Shown here: piece after piece, positions 48,323 to 56,902 of the stretch | How the letters are laid out: each line of letters starts with the position of its first letter | Position numbering within the stretch: the stretch's first letter is position 1 | DNA from: Xanthomonas nasturtii | Lineage (GTDB): Bacteria > Pseudomonadota > Gammaproteobacteria > Xanthomonadales > Xanthomonadaceae | Length of the DNA: 64,000 nt | Assembly (NCBI RefSeq): GCF_001660815.1 | Contig: NZ_LYMI01000013.1 | Span: forward strand, 24,132 to 88,131 | Reading direction: 5' to 3' | Notes under the pieces: generated by a model | What the model was told of the DNA's origin: nothing | The model's input: the letters and a program-made list of their open reading frames with translations, nothing else | The model's database searches: none | Position numbers and translations under genes: made by a program

Positions 48323-49606
48323 TCAGCGCGTGTGGACGGGCACGTCACGCCGGCGCAGGGCGACCGCGAGCGCGGTATGGATCGGCAACAGCAGCAGCAC
48401 CCATTGCAGGTTGTCCTGCGGCTGGAACGACAGCCAGTGGATCACCAACGCCAGCAACGCGCAGGCGGCCACCAGCCAGGCCAACACGTTGAACCAGCGG
48501 CCCGGCCGATGGCCCAGCTGCAGCCGGATGCCGCCGAACCACAGCAGCAGGCACAGCGGATTGACCAGCAGCAGGTTGCGGTTGGCCCATGCCGATTGAT
48601 GCGCGGTGAAGCCCCACAGATACACCAGCAGACCGCCGCCGATGGCGCAGAACAGCCACAGCGGTAACGCCAGCCCTGCCAACAATCGCTGCCTGCGGCC
48701 CAGGGCCAGGACGCCGGCCGCAACGACGAGCCCGCTCAACAACCATGGCCACCAGTGCCGCTGTTGTTCGGCCGGCTCCGGTGCGATGCGATGCGGCAAT
48801 AACACCTGGGTGGATTGCACCAACGGCCGGCCGGCGCTGTTGTGCACCTGGGTCAGGCTGTCGGCCAGACGCATCGGCACGAAGGCTTCTTCCCAGCGCG
48901 ACAGCGGGCGATCGGCATATGGCCCAAGGCCGAGGTCGAAGCCCAGCCACATCCACGCGGCAGGGGAGGCCAGGCGCACCGCTTCGCTGCGGAAGGTGTT
49001 GCCGCGCGAACGGCCGGCCAGCTGCGATTTGAGCGCGCCGCCCATCGCACGGTCCAGCGTGTCGCGGACCATGGTGGCGCAGTTGGCCATGAAGTAATCG
49101 TAGTGATACCGCGCGTTTTCCGGCTGGCTACGCACCGCCAGGCCATTGGCCAGGGCGCGCGCCTGTTCCGGCGGCAGATCCAGCCACTGGATACTGACGC
49201 CGCGGCCGATCGCACGATATTGCGACAGGTCTTCTTCCAGCGGCAGCGCCACCAGGTAGTACATCATTTCGCCACGCGCAAAGCGCGGCACGAAGTCCGG
49301 CTCGCTGGGGTCGAAAAAACCGAAGTTGTAGGAGGTGGCCTGTTGGGTGAGCGGGTCGACCACCACGATGGCATCGTGGCCGAAACGCTCAAAAAACACC
49401 TCGCCGGGCTGCATGGTCACCACACCGACCCGCGGCGCCGGTGCGGCAGCTGGCGCAATGCCCTGGGCAGCCCCGCCCTGAACCGCCTGCGCGATTGCAA
49501 GTGGCGTTGTCAGCAACGTCATCAAGAGCAGCGCCCAGCAGGCGAGCCACCGCCGGGCGCCGCCGCGCAGCGGCCCCGTGCAGGCATTGCGGGTGGGCTG
49601 GTTCAA
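48323..49606 (-). CDS. DUF4105 domain membrane protein
   Basis: A 427-residue protein with an N-terminal hydrophobic signal/anchor (WLACWALLLMTLLTTPLAIAQA). The DUF4105-type domain (about 60-260) contains GEVFFERFGHDAIVVVDP, YNFGFFD and HYDYFMANCATMVRDTLDRA, the last with conserved Asn-Cys-Ala/Thr. That Cys with the earlier His suggests an NlpC/P60-like papain fold; this is a structural guess. Four C-terminal transmembrane helices follow (about 290-415). Its ATG overlaps the corC stop, and corA follows, so it belongs to the corC-corA operon. The function is unknown; it may act in the envelope. Confidence 0.8.
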   Translation of the reverse strand: MNQPTRNACTGPLRGGARRWLACWALLLMTLLTTPLAIAQAVQGGAAQGIAPAAAPAPRVGVVTMQPGEVFFERFGHDAIVVVDPLTQQATSYNFGFFDPSEPDFVPRFARGEMMYYLVALPLEEDLSQYRAIGRGVSIQWLDLPPEQARALANGLAVRSQPENARYHYDYFMANCATMVRDTLDRAMGGALKSQLAGRSRGNTFRSEAVRLASPAAWMWLGFDLGLGPYADRPLSRWEEAFVPMRLADSLTQVHNSAGRPLVQSTQVLLPHRIAPEPAEQQRHWWPWLLSGLVVAAGVLALGRRQRLLAGLALPLWLFCAIGGGLLVYLWGFTAHQSAWANRNLLLVNPLCLLLWFGGIRLQLGHRPGRWFNVLAWLVAACALLALVIHWLSFQPQDNLQWVLLLLPIHTALAVALRRRDVPVHTR

Positions 49607-50481
49607 GCGTCGTCCTGCGGGTCGGGCGGCAGAATGGTGACGTGGAAGGCGTGCACGCGCCGCGCATCGGCCTTGGCCACGCGGAACGCGAATCGGCCCA
49701 GGGTCAGCTCTTCGCCGGTCTCGGGCAGATGCCCGATCGCATCGGTAACCAGCCCGCCAACGGTGTCGTATTCGTCGTCGGGGAAATCGGCGCCGAAGCG
49801 TTCGTTGAAGTCCTCGATCGGCGTCAGCGCATCGACCACGTAGCGGCCGTCGGCCTGGATCGCGATCAGCGAATTCTCTTCCTCGGCATCGTCGTGCTCG
49901 TCGTCGATCTGGCCGACGATCTGCTCCAGCACGTCCTCGATGGTGACCAGGCCGGCGACGCCGCCGTACTCGTCCACCACAATCGCCATGTGGTTGCGCG
50001 AGAGGCGAAACTCCTTGAGCAACACGTTGAGCTTCTTGGACTCGGGAATCAGTACCGCCGGGCGCAACAGCTCGCGTACATTGCCGGGGCCGTTGTCGGC
50101 AACCACGCCTCGCAGCAGGTCCTTGGCCAGCAGGATGCCGAGCACTTCGTCCTTGTTCTCGCCGTGGACCGGGAAGCGTGAATGGCCGGATTCGACCACC
50201 TGCTTCATCAGGTCGATGAAGCGCGCTTCCACCGGCAGCGACACCATCTGCGAGCGTGAGATCATCACATCGCCCACAGTGAGCTCGGACACGGAGATCG
50301 CGCCTTCCATCATGCGCAAGGTGTCTGCAGCGATAAGACCGTCCTGTTCGGCCGTCCGCAGCAGGGCGACGAGTTCGTCGCGGGTATGGGGTTCGCCAGA
50401 GAAGGCAGCGCTCAGGCGCTCGAGCCAGCTACGGCGTTTTTCCGGTGTTTCTGGGGATTGGCTACTGTCGTCTTCGGACAT
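49603..50481 (-). CDS. corC: CorC/YbeX-type transporter-associated protein with CBS domains
   Basis: A 292-residue cytoplasmic protein without membrane helices, as in E. coli YbeX. Two CBS domains stand at about 62-185 (VGDVMISRSQMVSLPVEA; SRFPVHGENKDEVLGILLAKDLL; NHMAIVVDEYGGVAGLVTIEDVLEQIVG), followed by the CorC_HlyC domain (about 200-285) with DALTPIEDFNERFGADFPDDEYDTVGG. It is linked to Mg2+/Co2+ efflux with CorA and to ribosome maturation through the conserved ybeZ-ybeY-ybeX cluster. ATG 50479-50481 (MSEDDSSQ) was chosen over an upstream GTG by similarity of the start to YbeX. Confidence 0.9.
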   Translation of the reverse strand: MSEDDSSQSPETPEKRRSWLERLSAAFSGEPHTRDELVALLRTAEQDGLIAADTLRMMEGAISVSELTVGDVMISRSQMVSLPVEARFIDLMKQVVESGHSRFPVHGENKDEVLGILLAKDLLRGVVADNGPGNVRELLRPAVLIPESKKLNVLLKEFRLSRNHMAIVVDEYGGVAGLVTIEDVLEQIVGQIDDEHDDAEEENSLIAIQADGRYVVDALTPIEDFNERFGADFPDDEYDTVGGLVTDAIGHLPETGEELTLGRFAFRVAKADARRVHAFHVTILPPDPQDDA

Positions 50482-50576
50482 CGTGACGGGGAACGGCACC
50501 CGGCAAACCAGGCGTTAGCCATCAGTCTAGCAGGAAGCCGGCAAGGCGCTGTGGACGCAGCGTAGGCTGGCCTGGA

Positions 50577-51095
50577 TCAGGGCAGGTCCAGGCTGTAGCC
50601 GCAGCCGACCACGGTCTTGCCAGGGTGCGATTTGACGTTGGTCACGCTCAATACGACCGATTCGATCATCGCCTCGCCGGTCTTGGGGTTGGTGGTGTCT
50701 TCGCTGACAAGCTCGCGTCCGTACATCACCTTCTCGGCGTTATCCACGCCCAGTTCCAGGTTCAGTTGCTTGGCGAGCGGGCGCGGATCGGGCAGGTCCA
50801 GGATCGCCATGACGCTGGCGCCGGAAAACGCGATGTGGGTGGTGCTGTGGCCGAACACGCTGATCGGGGTATTGAGCGTGTACTCGGTCATGAACAGATT
50901 CGACTGATCCAGCGGCGTCCAGCCCAGCGCCACCGCCTTGAGCGGGTCGGCCAGCACCGGCGCCAGCGCGCTGAAATCGTCGATGCGCTGGCGGCATTCG
51001 ATCAACGCCGGCAGGTCCGGCCGCACCGGTGCGGTCTGCGCCCACGCGAGAGGTGCGCTCAGCAACAGCAGGGCGCCGGCAAGGCAGATGCGCAT
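50577..51095 (-). CDS. Exported protein of unknown function between ybeY and corC
   Basis: A 172-residue protein with a clear signal peptide ([20 protein letters not shown], cleavage near residue 20), so it is periplasmic. The mature part has mixed alpha/beta composition and two cysteines (ECRQRIDDF; TVVGCGYSL) that could form a disulfide. No known domain was recognised. Its ATG overlaps the stop of ybeY by one base, placing it in the phoH-ybeY-corC unit, where most gammaproteobacteria have no such gene. It may be a Xanthomonadaceae addition. Confidence 0.75.
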   Translation of the reverse strand: MRICLAGALLLLSAPLAWAQTAPVRPDLPALIECRQRIDDFSALAPVLADPLKAVALGWTPLDQSNLFMTEYTLNTPISVFGHSTTHIAFSGASVMAILDLPDPRPLAKQLNLELGVDNAEKVMYGRELVSEDTTNPKTGEAMIESVVLSVTNVKSHPGKTVVGCGYSLDLP

Positions 51096-51580
51096 CAGTG
51101 TTCCCCTGCGTACGGGTCGTCGATGCCGAGGTCGGCCAGGATCTCGCGTTCGAGTTGCTCCATCGCATCGGCCTCCTTGTCGTCTTCGTGATCCCAGCCG
51201 AGCAGGTGCAAGGTACCGTGCACGGTGAGATGCGCGTAATGGGCGGCCAGCGATTTGCCTTGCTCGGCCGCTTCACGCGCCACCACCGGCGCGCAGATCA
51301 CCAGATCGCCCAGCAGCGGCATCTTGATGCCCTTTGGCAGGCCTTCGGGCAGCTCGGCGGGGAAGCTCAGCACGTTGGTGGCGTAATCCTTGCCGCGGTA
51401 GTGATGATTGAGCGAGCAGCCTTCCTTCTCGTCGACCACGCGTACCGCCAGATCGGCCTCGCGGATGCGGCCCTTCAACGCAGCCGCCACCCACTTGCGA
51501 AAACTCACCGCCGACGGCAGCCCGGCGCGCGGCAGCGCATAACTGACGGCAACGTCGAGGCGGACAGGGCCCTTGGTCAT
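51095..51580 (-). CDS. ybeY: Endoribonuclease YbeY (rRNA maturation factor)
   Basis: A 161-residue YbeY. The zinc-binding motif H-G-x-L-H-L-x-G-x-D-H is complete: [11 protein letters not shown] with His121, His125 and His131. [17 protein letters not shown] is the other conserved block. YbeY is a single-strand RNase that finishes 16S rRNA 3' processing and takes part in ribosome quality control. ATG 51578-51580 was chosen; the open frame upstream belongs to no homologue. It is followed within one base by the small exported-protein gene. Confidence 0.93.
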   Translation of the reverse strand: MTKGPVRLDVAVSYALPRAGLPSAVSFRKWVAAALKGRIREADLAVRVVDEKEGCSLNHHYRGKDYATNVLSFPAELPEGLPKGIKMPLLGDLVICAPVVAREAAEQGKSLAAHYAHLTVHGTLHLLGWDHEDDKEADAMEQLEREILADLGIDDPYAGEH

Positions 51581-51605
51581 GGGGAGCGCTTCCTGGGTAA
51601 GGAGA

Positions 51606-52097
51606 TCAACGAGTGCAGGTGACCAGCAAGAGCACGGCGGGCCCATTGGCCACACGGTAGCTCGAACTGCCAAGCGGGCCGCGCCCGCAGCCGTGATTGT
51701 AATCCCGCACCCGCACCCTTGAAACGAACCCGGCTTGATCATGCAGCCAGACCCCTGCAACGCCGTCTTCCAGCAATTTGCCGACCAACAACTGGCTGGC
51801 GCGGTGCGCGTGCGCGACCGGCGAACTCTCGCAACCGCGTGCGTCGGTGACGGTTCCTGGCAAGTCGAGCAACCAGCGCGCTGAGGGAAACCGGGTCTCC
51901 ATGGCCTGCAGCGCCGCGGTAGGAACACTGATGCTGACAGCTTCGGTAGCCAGGGAAATGCAAGGAGGCGTCACCTGGCTGGCCGGAATGACATCGCGGT
52001 CGACGATCTCTGGCGGTAGCGGCGTCTGGCTGGCGTTGACTGATGCCGGCGTCGCCATTGCAATTGCCAGCACTAGGCCGGCAAGTGTCCTGCTCAC
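51606..52097 (-). CDS. Exported protein of unknown function between phoH and ybeY
   Basis: A 163-residue protein with a signal peptide ([22 protein letters not shown]). The mature part includes four cysteines (PPCISL, ARGCESS, NHGCGRG, LVTCTR) that could form two disulfides, and a C-terminal [13 protein letters not shown] stretch. No known family was recognised. It overlaps the phoH stop by four bases and ends 25 bases before ybeY, so it is part of the operon. Like the gene at 50577-51095, it interrupts an otherwise widely conserved order with a small secreted product. Confidence 0.7.
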   Translation of the reverse strand: MSRTLAGLVLAIAMATPASVNASQTPLPPEIVDRDVIPASQVTPPCISLATEAVSISVPTAALQAMETRFPSARWLLDLPGTVTDARGCESSPVAHAHRASQLLVGKLLEDGVAGVWLHDQAGFVSRVRVRDYNHGCGRGPLGSSSYRVANGPAVLLLVTCTR

Positions 52098-53083
52098 TCG
52101 GGATTGCCCTTGGCAGCGCTTTCCTGCTGATCGCGCTTGTCATAGGCGGTCACGATGCGCTGCACCAGCGGGTGGCGCACCACGTCGCGCGCTTCGAAGA
52201 AGGTGAAGCTGGCGCCTTCCACGTCGCGCAGTACTTCGATGGCATCGCGCAGGCCGGATTTGACGTGCTTGGGCAGATCGACCTGGGTCAGGTCGCCGGT
52301 CACAACCGCAGTGGAGCCGAAACCCAGACGGGTCAGGAACATCTTCATCTGCTCGATGGTGGTGTTCTGCGCTTCGTCCAGGATCACGTATGCGTCGTTG
52401 AGCGTGCGGCCGCGCATGTAGGCCAGCGGCGCGATCTCGATGACGTTGCGCTCCAGCAGCTTGACCACTTTCTCCACGCCCAGCATTTCATACAGCGCGT
52501 CGTAGAGCGGACGCAGATACGGGTCGACCTTCTGGCTGAGATCGCCGGGCAGAAAGCCCAGCTTCTCGCCGGCTTCCACCGCCGGGCGCACCAGGATCAA
52601 CCGCTGCACACGCGATTCGTTGAGCGCTTCCACCGCGCACGCTACCGCCAGGAAGGTCTTGCCGGTACCGGCCGGGCCAATGCCGAAATTGATGTCGTGC
52701 GTGGCGATCGCGTGCAGGTACTTGGCCTGGTTGGCGCCACGCCCGCGCACGGTGCCACGCTTGACCTTGATCGCCACATCCTGGGCCTGGTAGGCGCGCT
52801 CTGCCACATGCTCCAGGTTGGCGTCGTTGAGCCGCAGGTGGATCGCGTGGGTGTCGAAGGTGGTGGTGGCGGCCTCTTCATAGAGCGCGGTCAACAGCGA
52901 CTGCGTGGCAGCGACGGCCGGCTCCGGGCCGGTGACCCGGAAGATGTTGCCGCGGTTGGCGATCTCGACGCCAAGCTTGAGTTCGATCTGGCGCAGATGC
53001 GCATCGAACGGGCCAGCCAGATTGGCCAGACGCTCGATGTCGTCGGGCTCCAGGGTGAAATCGCGATGTGCAGATGCGTTCAT
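52094..53083 (-). CDS. phoH: PhoH/YbeZ-family ATPase
   Basis: A 329-residue PhoH-like protein. An N-terminal KH-like RNA-binding region (about 25-75) is followed by the P-loop ATPase with Walker A GPAGTGKT at 136-143, the LVRPAVEAGEKLGFLPGD block, Walker B VILDEAQN, and TGDLTQVDLP. YbeZ binds YbeY and is thought to be an RNA-dependent ATPase/helicase in rRNA processing. ATG 53081-53083 (MNASAHRDF) was chosen. A 422-base gap containing DnaA-box-like sites separates it from miaB upstream. Confidence 0.93.
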   Translation of the reverse strand: MNASAHRDFTLEPDDIERLANLAGPFDAHLRQIELKLGVEIANRGNIFRVTGPEPAVAATQSLLTALYEEAATTTFDTHAIHLRLNDANLEHVAERAYQAQDVAIKVKRGTVRGRGANQAKYLHAIATHDINFGIGPAGTGKTFLAVACAVEALNESRVQRLILVRPAVEAGEKLGFLPGDLSQKVDPYLRPLYDALYEMLGVEKVVKLLERNVIEIAPLAYMRGRTLNDAYVILDEAQNTTIEQMKMFLTRLGFGSTAVVTGDLTQVDLPKHVKSGLRDAIEVLRDVEGASFTFFEARDVVRHPLVQRIVTAYDKRDQQESAAKGNPE

Positions 53084-53215
53084 GATCGGATCGGACAGCG
53101 CACGCAGGCGTGCGGGGTAGGGCGGGATCGAAAGGGTAGCGCGCGGCACGTGATCCCACCAACACACCGGGCGGTGCGGTCGCGCAGCGATGTCGCTGCC
53201 TGCGGCGCGAGCGGG

Positions 53216-53375
53216 TTTTCCACAGGCGCTGTGGAGTCACGCATCACTAACCTGTGGATAAAATTTGTCGCGCTTACTGGCGTAAGGTCTGTTCGGGTGG
53301 TGGTGAAAAAATCACCAGTGCCGGCAAGGTTGTCCACATAGGATGTGGATCGAATTCGGCAAAGCCTGTGGGTAA
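53216..53375. promoter_or_regulatory. Cluster of DnaA-box-like sequences between phoH and miaB
   Basis: Measured against TTATCCACA: an exact match on the minus strand at 53253-53261 (TGTGGATAA); TTTTCCACA at 53216-53224 (fits the relaxed TTWTNCACA); TTGTCCACA at 53330-53338 (one mismatch); TGTGGATCG at 53344-53352 (two mismatches, minus); TGTGGGTAA at 53367-53375 (one mismatch, minus). Five sites in 160 bases is dense for this GC-rich DNA. No replication genes flank it, so it is more likely DnaA-responsive regulation or titration than an origin. Confidence 0.5.
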
Positions 53376-53505
53376 GTAGGAGCAGGCCTTGCGCTGCAAG
53401 GCGTTGCAGATGTGTGGTGAAATTTTAGCCAGCGGGTGCGGGCTGCTTCGACATGCGGCAACGCGATGGATGAAGTGACGCCGCATCGCGCGGCGCCACG
53501 CGCGA

Positions 53506-54960
53506 TCAGTGCGCGCCGTCGTCCAGTTGAATGCGGCCACGCAGCGAATTGCTCATCGCCTCGGTGATCAACACATCCACGAACTGTCCGATCAAGCGCG
53601 GGTTGCCCGGAAAATTCACCGGGCGCATGTTCTCGCTCTTGCCTGTCAATTCGTTCGGGTCGCGCCGCGATGGGCCTTCTACCAACACACGCTGCACGCT
53701 GCCCACCATCGACTGCGAAATACGCGCCGCGTGCGCGCTGATGTGCGCCTGCAGACGCGCAAGACGCGCCTGTTTCACCTGCTCCGGCGTGTCGTCCTGC
53801 AGGTCCGATGCCGGAGTGCCGGGGCGACGCGAATACACGAAGGAAAAACTCTGATCAAAGCCCACGTCTTCGATCAGCTTCATGGTCTTTTCGAAATCGG
53901 CTTCGGTTTCGCCGGGGAAGCCGACGATGAAATCCGAACTGATCGAAATATCCGGGCGCACCGCGCGCAGCTTGCGGATCTTGGATTTGAATTCCAGCGC
54001 GGTGTAGCCACGCTTCATCGCCGACAGAATACGGTCGCTGCCCGCCTGCACCGGTAGATGCAGGTAATTGGCCAGCTGTGGCACGTCGCGGTAGGCATCC
54101 ACCAGCGAATCGGAAAACTCCAGCGGATGCGAGGTGGTGAAACGGATCCGGCCAATCCCTTCGATCTGCGCGATGGTACGGATCAACAGGCCCAGGTCGG
54201 CGTATTGCGCCGCGTCGCCGTCATCCGCGCCGTACGCGCCGCGATACGCGTTGACGTTCTGGCCGAGCAGGTTGATCTCGCGCACGCCTTGCGCCGCCAG
54301 TTGCGCCACTTCCACCAGCACGTCCTCGAACGGCCGGCTGACCTCTTCGCCACGGGTGTAGGGCACCACGCAGAACGAGCAATACTTGGAGCAGCCTTCC
54401 ATGATCGACACGAACGCCGAAGGACCGTCGGCACGCGGCTCGGGCAGGCGGTCGAACTTTTCGATCTCCGGGAAGCTGATGTCTACCTGCGACTTGCCCG
54501 ATTCGCGCCGTGCGCGGATCAGCTCCGGCAGCCGGTGCAGCGTCTGCGGGCCGAACACCAGATCCACATACGGCGCGCGCTTGACGATGGCTTCGCCTTC
54601 CTGCGAAGCCACGCAGCCGCCGACGCCGATGATCACCGGTTTGCCGCCGGCCTTGAGGGCCTTCCAGCGCCCCAATTGGCTGAACACCTTCTCTTGCGCC
54701 TTTTCGCGAATGGAGCAGGTGTTGACCAGCACCACGTCGGCGTCTTCGGGGTTGTCGGTCAGCTCCAGCCCTTCGGAGGCGGCAAGCACGTCGGCCATCT
54801 TGGCCGAGTCGTACTCGTTCATCTGGCACCCGTGGGTCTTGATGTAGAGCTTGCCGCGCACCACGGCAGGCGCGGAAGGGCGCGCTACGGGCAACGGCAA
54901 CAGGGCGGGTGCATCCACGGCGGTGGCCGTGGACAGGTCGGAAACGGATGTCCCGGGCAT
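53506..54960 (-). CDS. miaB: tRNA-2-methylthio-N6-dimethylallyladenosine synthase MiaB
   Basis: A 484-residue methylthiotransferase. The N-terminal UPF0004 domain carries Cys45 ([11 protein letters not shown]), Cys82 (NTCSIREKA) and Cys116 ([11 protein letters not shown]) for one iron-sulfur cluster. The radical-SAM motif is CSKYCSFC with Cys190, Cys194 and Cys197. A C-terminal TRAM domain (about 410-475) binds tRNA. It adds the methylthio group at A37 of tRNAs reading UNN codons. ATG 54958-54960 gives a normal N-terminus for Xanthomonas-type MiaB, with a short Ala/Pro-rich lead of about 35 residues. Confidence 0.95.
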   Translation of the reverse strand: MPGTSVSDLSTATAVDAPALLPLPVARPSAPAVVRGKLYIKTHGCQMNEYDSAKMADVLAASEGLELTDNPEDADVVLVNTCSIREKAQEKVFSQLGRWKALKAGGKPVIIGVGGCVASQEGEAIVKRAPYVDLVFGPQTLHRLPELIRARRESGKSQVDISFPEIEKFDRLPEPRADGPSAFVSIMEGCSKYCSFCVVPYTRGEEVSRPFEDVLVEVAQLAAQGVREINLLGQNVNAYRGAYGADDGDAAQYADLGLLIRTIAQIEGIGRIRFTTSHPLEFSDSLVDAYRDVPQLANYLHLPVQAGSDRILSAMKRGYTALEFKSKIRKLRAVRPDISISSDFIVGFPGETEADFEKTMKLIEDVGFDQSFSFVYSRRPGTPASDLQDDTPEQVKQARLARLQAHISAHAARISQSMVGSVQRVLVEGPSRRDPNELTGKSENMRPVNFPGNPRLIGQFVDVLITEAMSNSLRGRIQLDDGAH

Positions 54961-54998
54961 GGCGCTTATTCCAGGCGGGTAGAAGATAGCCGCGCAGT

Positions 54999-55640
54999 TT
55001 ACCCGCTTGGGCAGGCAGCGTCCGCCCCGGCCGGGTGGTCGACCGCCTGGGCGCGCGTCACCGCCGGGCGCGCGGCCATTCGCGCGATATAGGCACGGGT
55101 CGGCGCCGGCGGGTCGACCAGGCCGAATTCCATCATCCACCCGAGTGCGCCGCCCCACAGCACGTCGGCCGCGCTGCAGCGTGCGCCCAACAGGTAATCG
55201 CCCTGCGCCAGTTGCGCATGCACCACCGCCAGCACGGTGTCGGCGGTGGCATAGGGCGAAAGCGAGCGCGGCGGGGCTTCGCGCTTGAGCGCAAGATCCA
55301 TGATCGCCGGCTCGAAGGCCGAGCCATAGAAGGCCAGCCAGCGCAGGTAGGCCCCACGGTCGGCGTCGCCCGGCGCCGGCGACAGCCCCGCCTCCGGATA
55401 CAGCTCGGCCAGGTACTGGTAGATGGCGCCCTGTTCGGTGACCACGCTGGTGCCGTGAACGATGGCCGGAATCTTGCCCATCGGGTTGATGGCCAGGAAC
55501 TCCGGTGTGTGCTGCTGCCCTTGGTCCAGATCGATGCGCTGCAGGCTGTATCTGGCGCCCAGTTCTTCCAGCAGCACCAGCACCCCACGCGACCGTGAGC
55601 GGGGATTATGGAACAGGGTGATATGGCGGTTGTCGGACAT
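54999..55640 (-). CDS. Glutathione S-transferase family protein
   Basis: A 213-residue GST. The N-terminal thioredoxin-like domain begins [22 protein letters not shown] and contains the cis-Pro region [14 protein letters not shown] and the glutathione-binding [16 protein letters not shown] helical C-terminal domain includes [20 protein letters not shown], the usual N-capping box region. ATG 55638-55640 follows GGAGACC. It is divergent from the WYL regulator with a palindrome between them, so it may be regulated by it. The substrate is unknown; detoxification is likely. Confidence 0.88.
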   Translation of the reverse strand: MSDNRHITLFHNPRSRSRGVLVLLEELGARYSLQRIDLDQGQQHTPEFLAINPMGKIPAIVHGTSVVTEQGAIYQYLAELYPEAGLSPAPGDADRGAYLRWLAFYGSAFEPAIMDLALKREAPPRSLSPYATADTVLAVVHAQLAQGDYLLGARCSAADVLWGGALGWMMEFGLVDPPAPTRAYIARMAARPAVTRAQAVDHPAGADAACPSG

Positions 55641-55710
55641 TGCGGTCTCCAGGGGGCTGCGGTGGCGAGGTGGGTAGGTCATGACTGGTATGACGATCCT
55701 ACTTGGCGCT

Positions 55711-55731
55711 TGCGGACAGTTTCTGTCCGCA
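55711..55731. promoter_or_regulatory. Palindromic operator between GST and WYL-regulator genes
   Basis: TGCGGACAG-TTT-CTGTCCGCA is a perfect inverted repeat with 9-bp arms and a 3-base spacer. It lies 13 bases before the regulator's ATG and 70 bases before the divergent GST start. The site fits autoregulation by the YafY-like protein and shared control of the GST gene; that link is inferred. Confidence 0.65.
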
Positions 55732-55744
55732 ATACGGTGACGCG

Positions 55745-56710
55745 ATGGCTTCCACCGCTGCCCGTCTGTTGCGTCTGCTGTCCCTGCTGCAAAACGGCCG
55801 GAGCTGGTCCGGCGTGGCGCTGGCCGAGCGGCTGGACATTCATCCACGCAGCCTGCGGCGCGATATCGAGCGTCTGCGCGAGCTGGGTTACCCAGTGCAT
55901 GCTGCGCCCGGCAGCGGTGGTGGCTACCGCCTGGGGCAGGGCGCGGCGGCATTGCCGCTGTTGTTCGAAGAGGACGAAGCGCTCACCGTGGCAATCGCCT
56001 TGCGTGCTGCGGCGCCGGCCGTGCGCGGCATGGACGCCGCAGCCGCACGCGTGATGGCCAAACTGGACCCGCTGCTGCCGCGACGCAGCGGCCAGCGCGT
56101 CACCGCCGCGCATGCCGCCATGGCCAGCATGCCGGCCGCTGATGCGGAAGCGCTGGTCGATGCCGCGTTGCTGGCGCAGCTTGCCGCCGCCTGCCGCGAC
56201 CGGGTCACGCTGCGGCTGGACTATCGCCGCCATTCCGGTGCGGCTATCACCCGCAACGTCGAGCCGGCGCTCTTGGTGAACTACGGGCGGCGCTGGTATC
56301 TGCTGGTCTGGGATTGCCAGCGCCAGGACTGGCGCAGCCTGCGCGCGGACCGGATCGACCAGGCGGTCGCCACCGGCACGCAGTTCGCCGCCCGCGCCTT
56401 GCCCGAAGAGCCGCTGCAGTTATTGCGCAAGGCCATCGGCGAGGCGCCGTTCCCGTGCCGGGCGCGGGTGCGCCTGGCCGGTAGCGTGGAAATTCTGGCA
56501 GCGCGCATCCCGCCCTGGTTGGGCGCACTGCAGGCGGACGGCCCTGTGCATTGCTGGCTTGGTCTGGGGGCGCCGAGCATGCCGGCGCTGGCAGCCAACC
56601 TGTTGTTGCTTGACCTGCCATTCGACGCAATCGCGCCGCCCGAAGCGCGTATCGCCCTGACCCAGGCGCTGAACGCGTTGCGCACGCAACTGGACCGGCT
56701 GCCGCAGTAA
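55745..56710 (+). CDS. YafY/WYL-domain transcriptional regulator
   Basis: A 321-residue regulator. The N-terminal winged helix (about 5-60) reads LLRLLSLLQNGRSWSGVALAERLDIHPRSLRRDIERLRELGYPVHA, followed by GSGGGYRLG, typical of the DeoR-like/HTH_11 type. The central to C-terminal WYL domain contains VTLRLDYRR and NYGRRWYLLVWDCQRQDWRSLRADRI. WYL domains bind nucleotides or other small ligands. ATG 55745 was chosen. Transcribed away from the GST gene with a perfect palindrome between, it likely controls that gene and itself. Confidence 0.88.
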   Translation: MASTAARLLRLLSLLQNGRSWSGVALAERLDIHPRSLRRDIERLRELGYPVHAAPGSGGGYRLGQGAAALPLLFEEDEALTVAIALRAAAPAVRGMDAAAARVMAKLDPLLPRRSGQRVTAAHAAMASMPAADAEALVDAALLAQLAAACRDRVTLRLDYRRHSGAAITRNVEPALLVNYGRRWYLLVWDCQRQDWRSLRADRIDQAVATGTQFAARALPEEPLQLLRKAIGEAPFPCRARVRLAGSVEILAARIPPWLGALQADGPVHCWLGLGAPSMPALAANLLLLDLPFDAIAPPEARIALTQALNALRTQLDRLPQ

Positions 56711-56902
56711 GAGCGGCTAACAAGACGTAGGGAGCTGTTGTCGGGTGGGCGGGGCGGCGCGCTCAGAGCCTGAGTGTTCAGGCTTATTTGGGGTTTCCGG
56801 GCGCCAGCCGCGCGCAGCTGGCGGCCGCGCAGTGGTGGTGTTGGCTGCTCCGACGCTGGCCGACACTTGGCAAGCCCTGGGCAAGCTGGGACACTCCGCC
56901 AC

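Noticed and set aside
53216..53375. Replication origin
   Set aside because: DnaA-box-like sites are present, but dnaA, dnaN, rpmH, gidA or parAB are not nearby and there is no AT-rich unwinding region.
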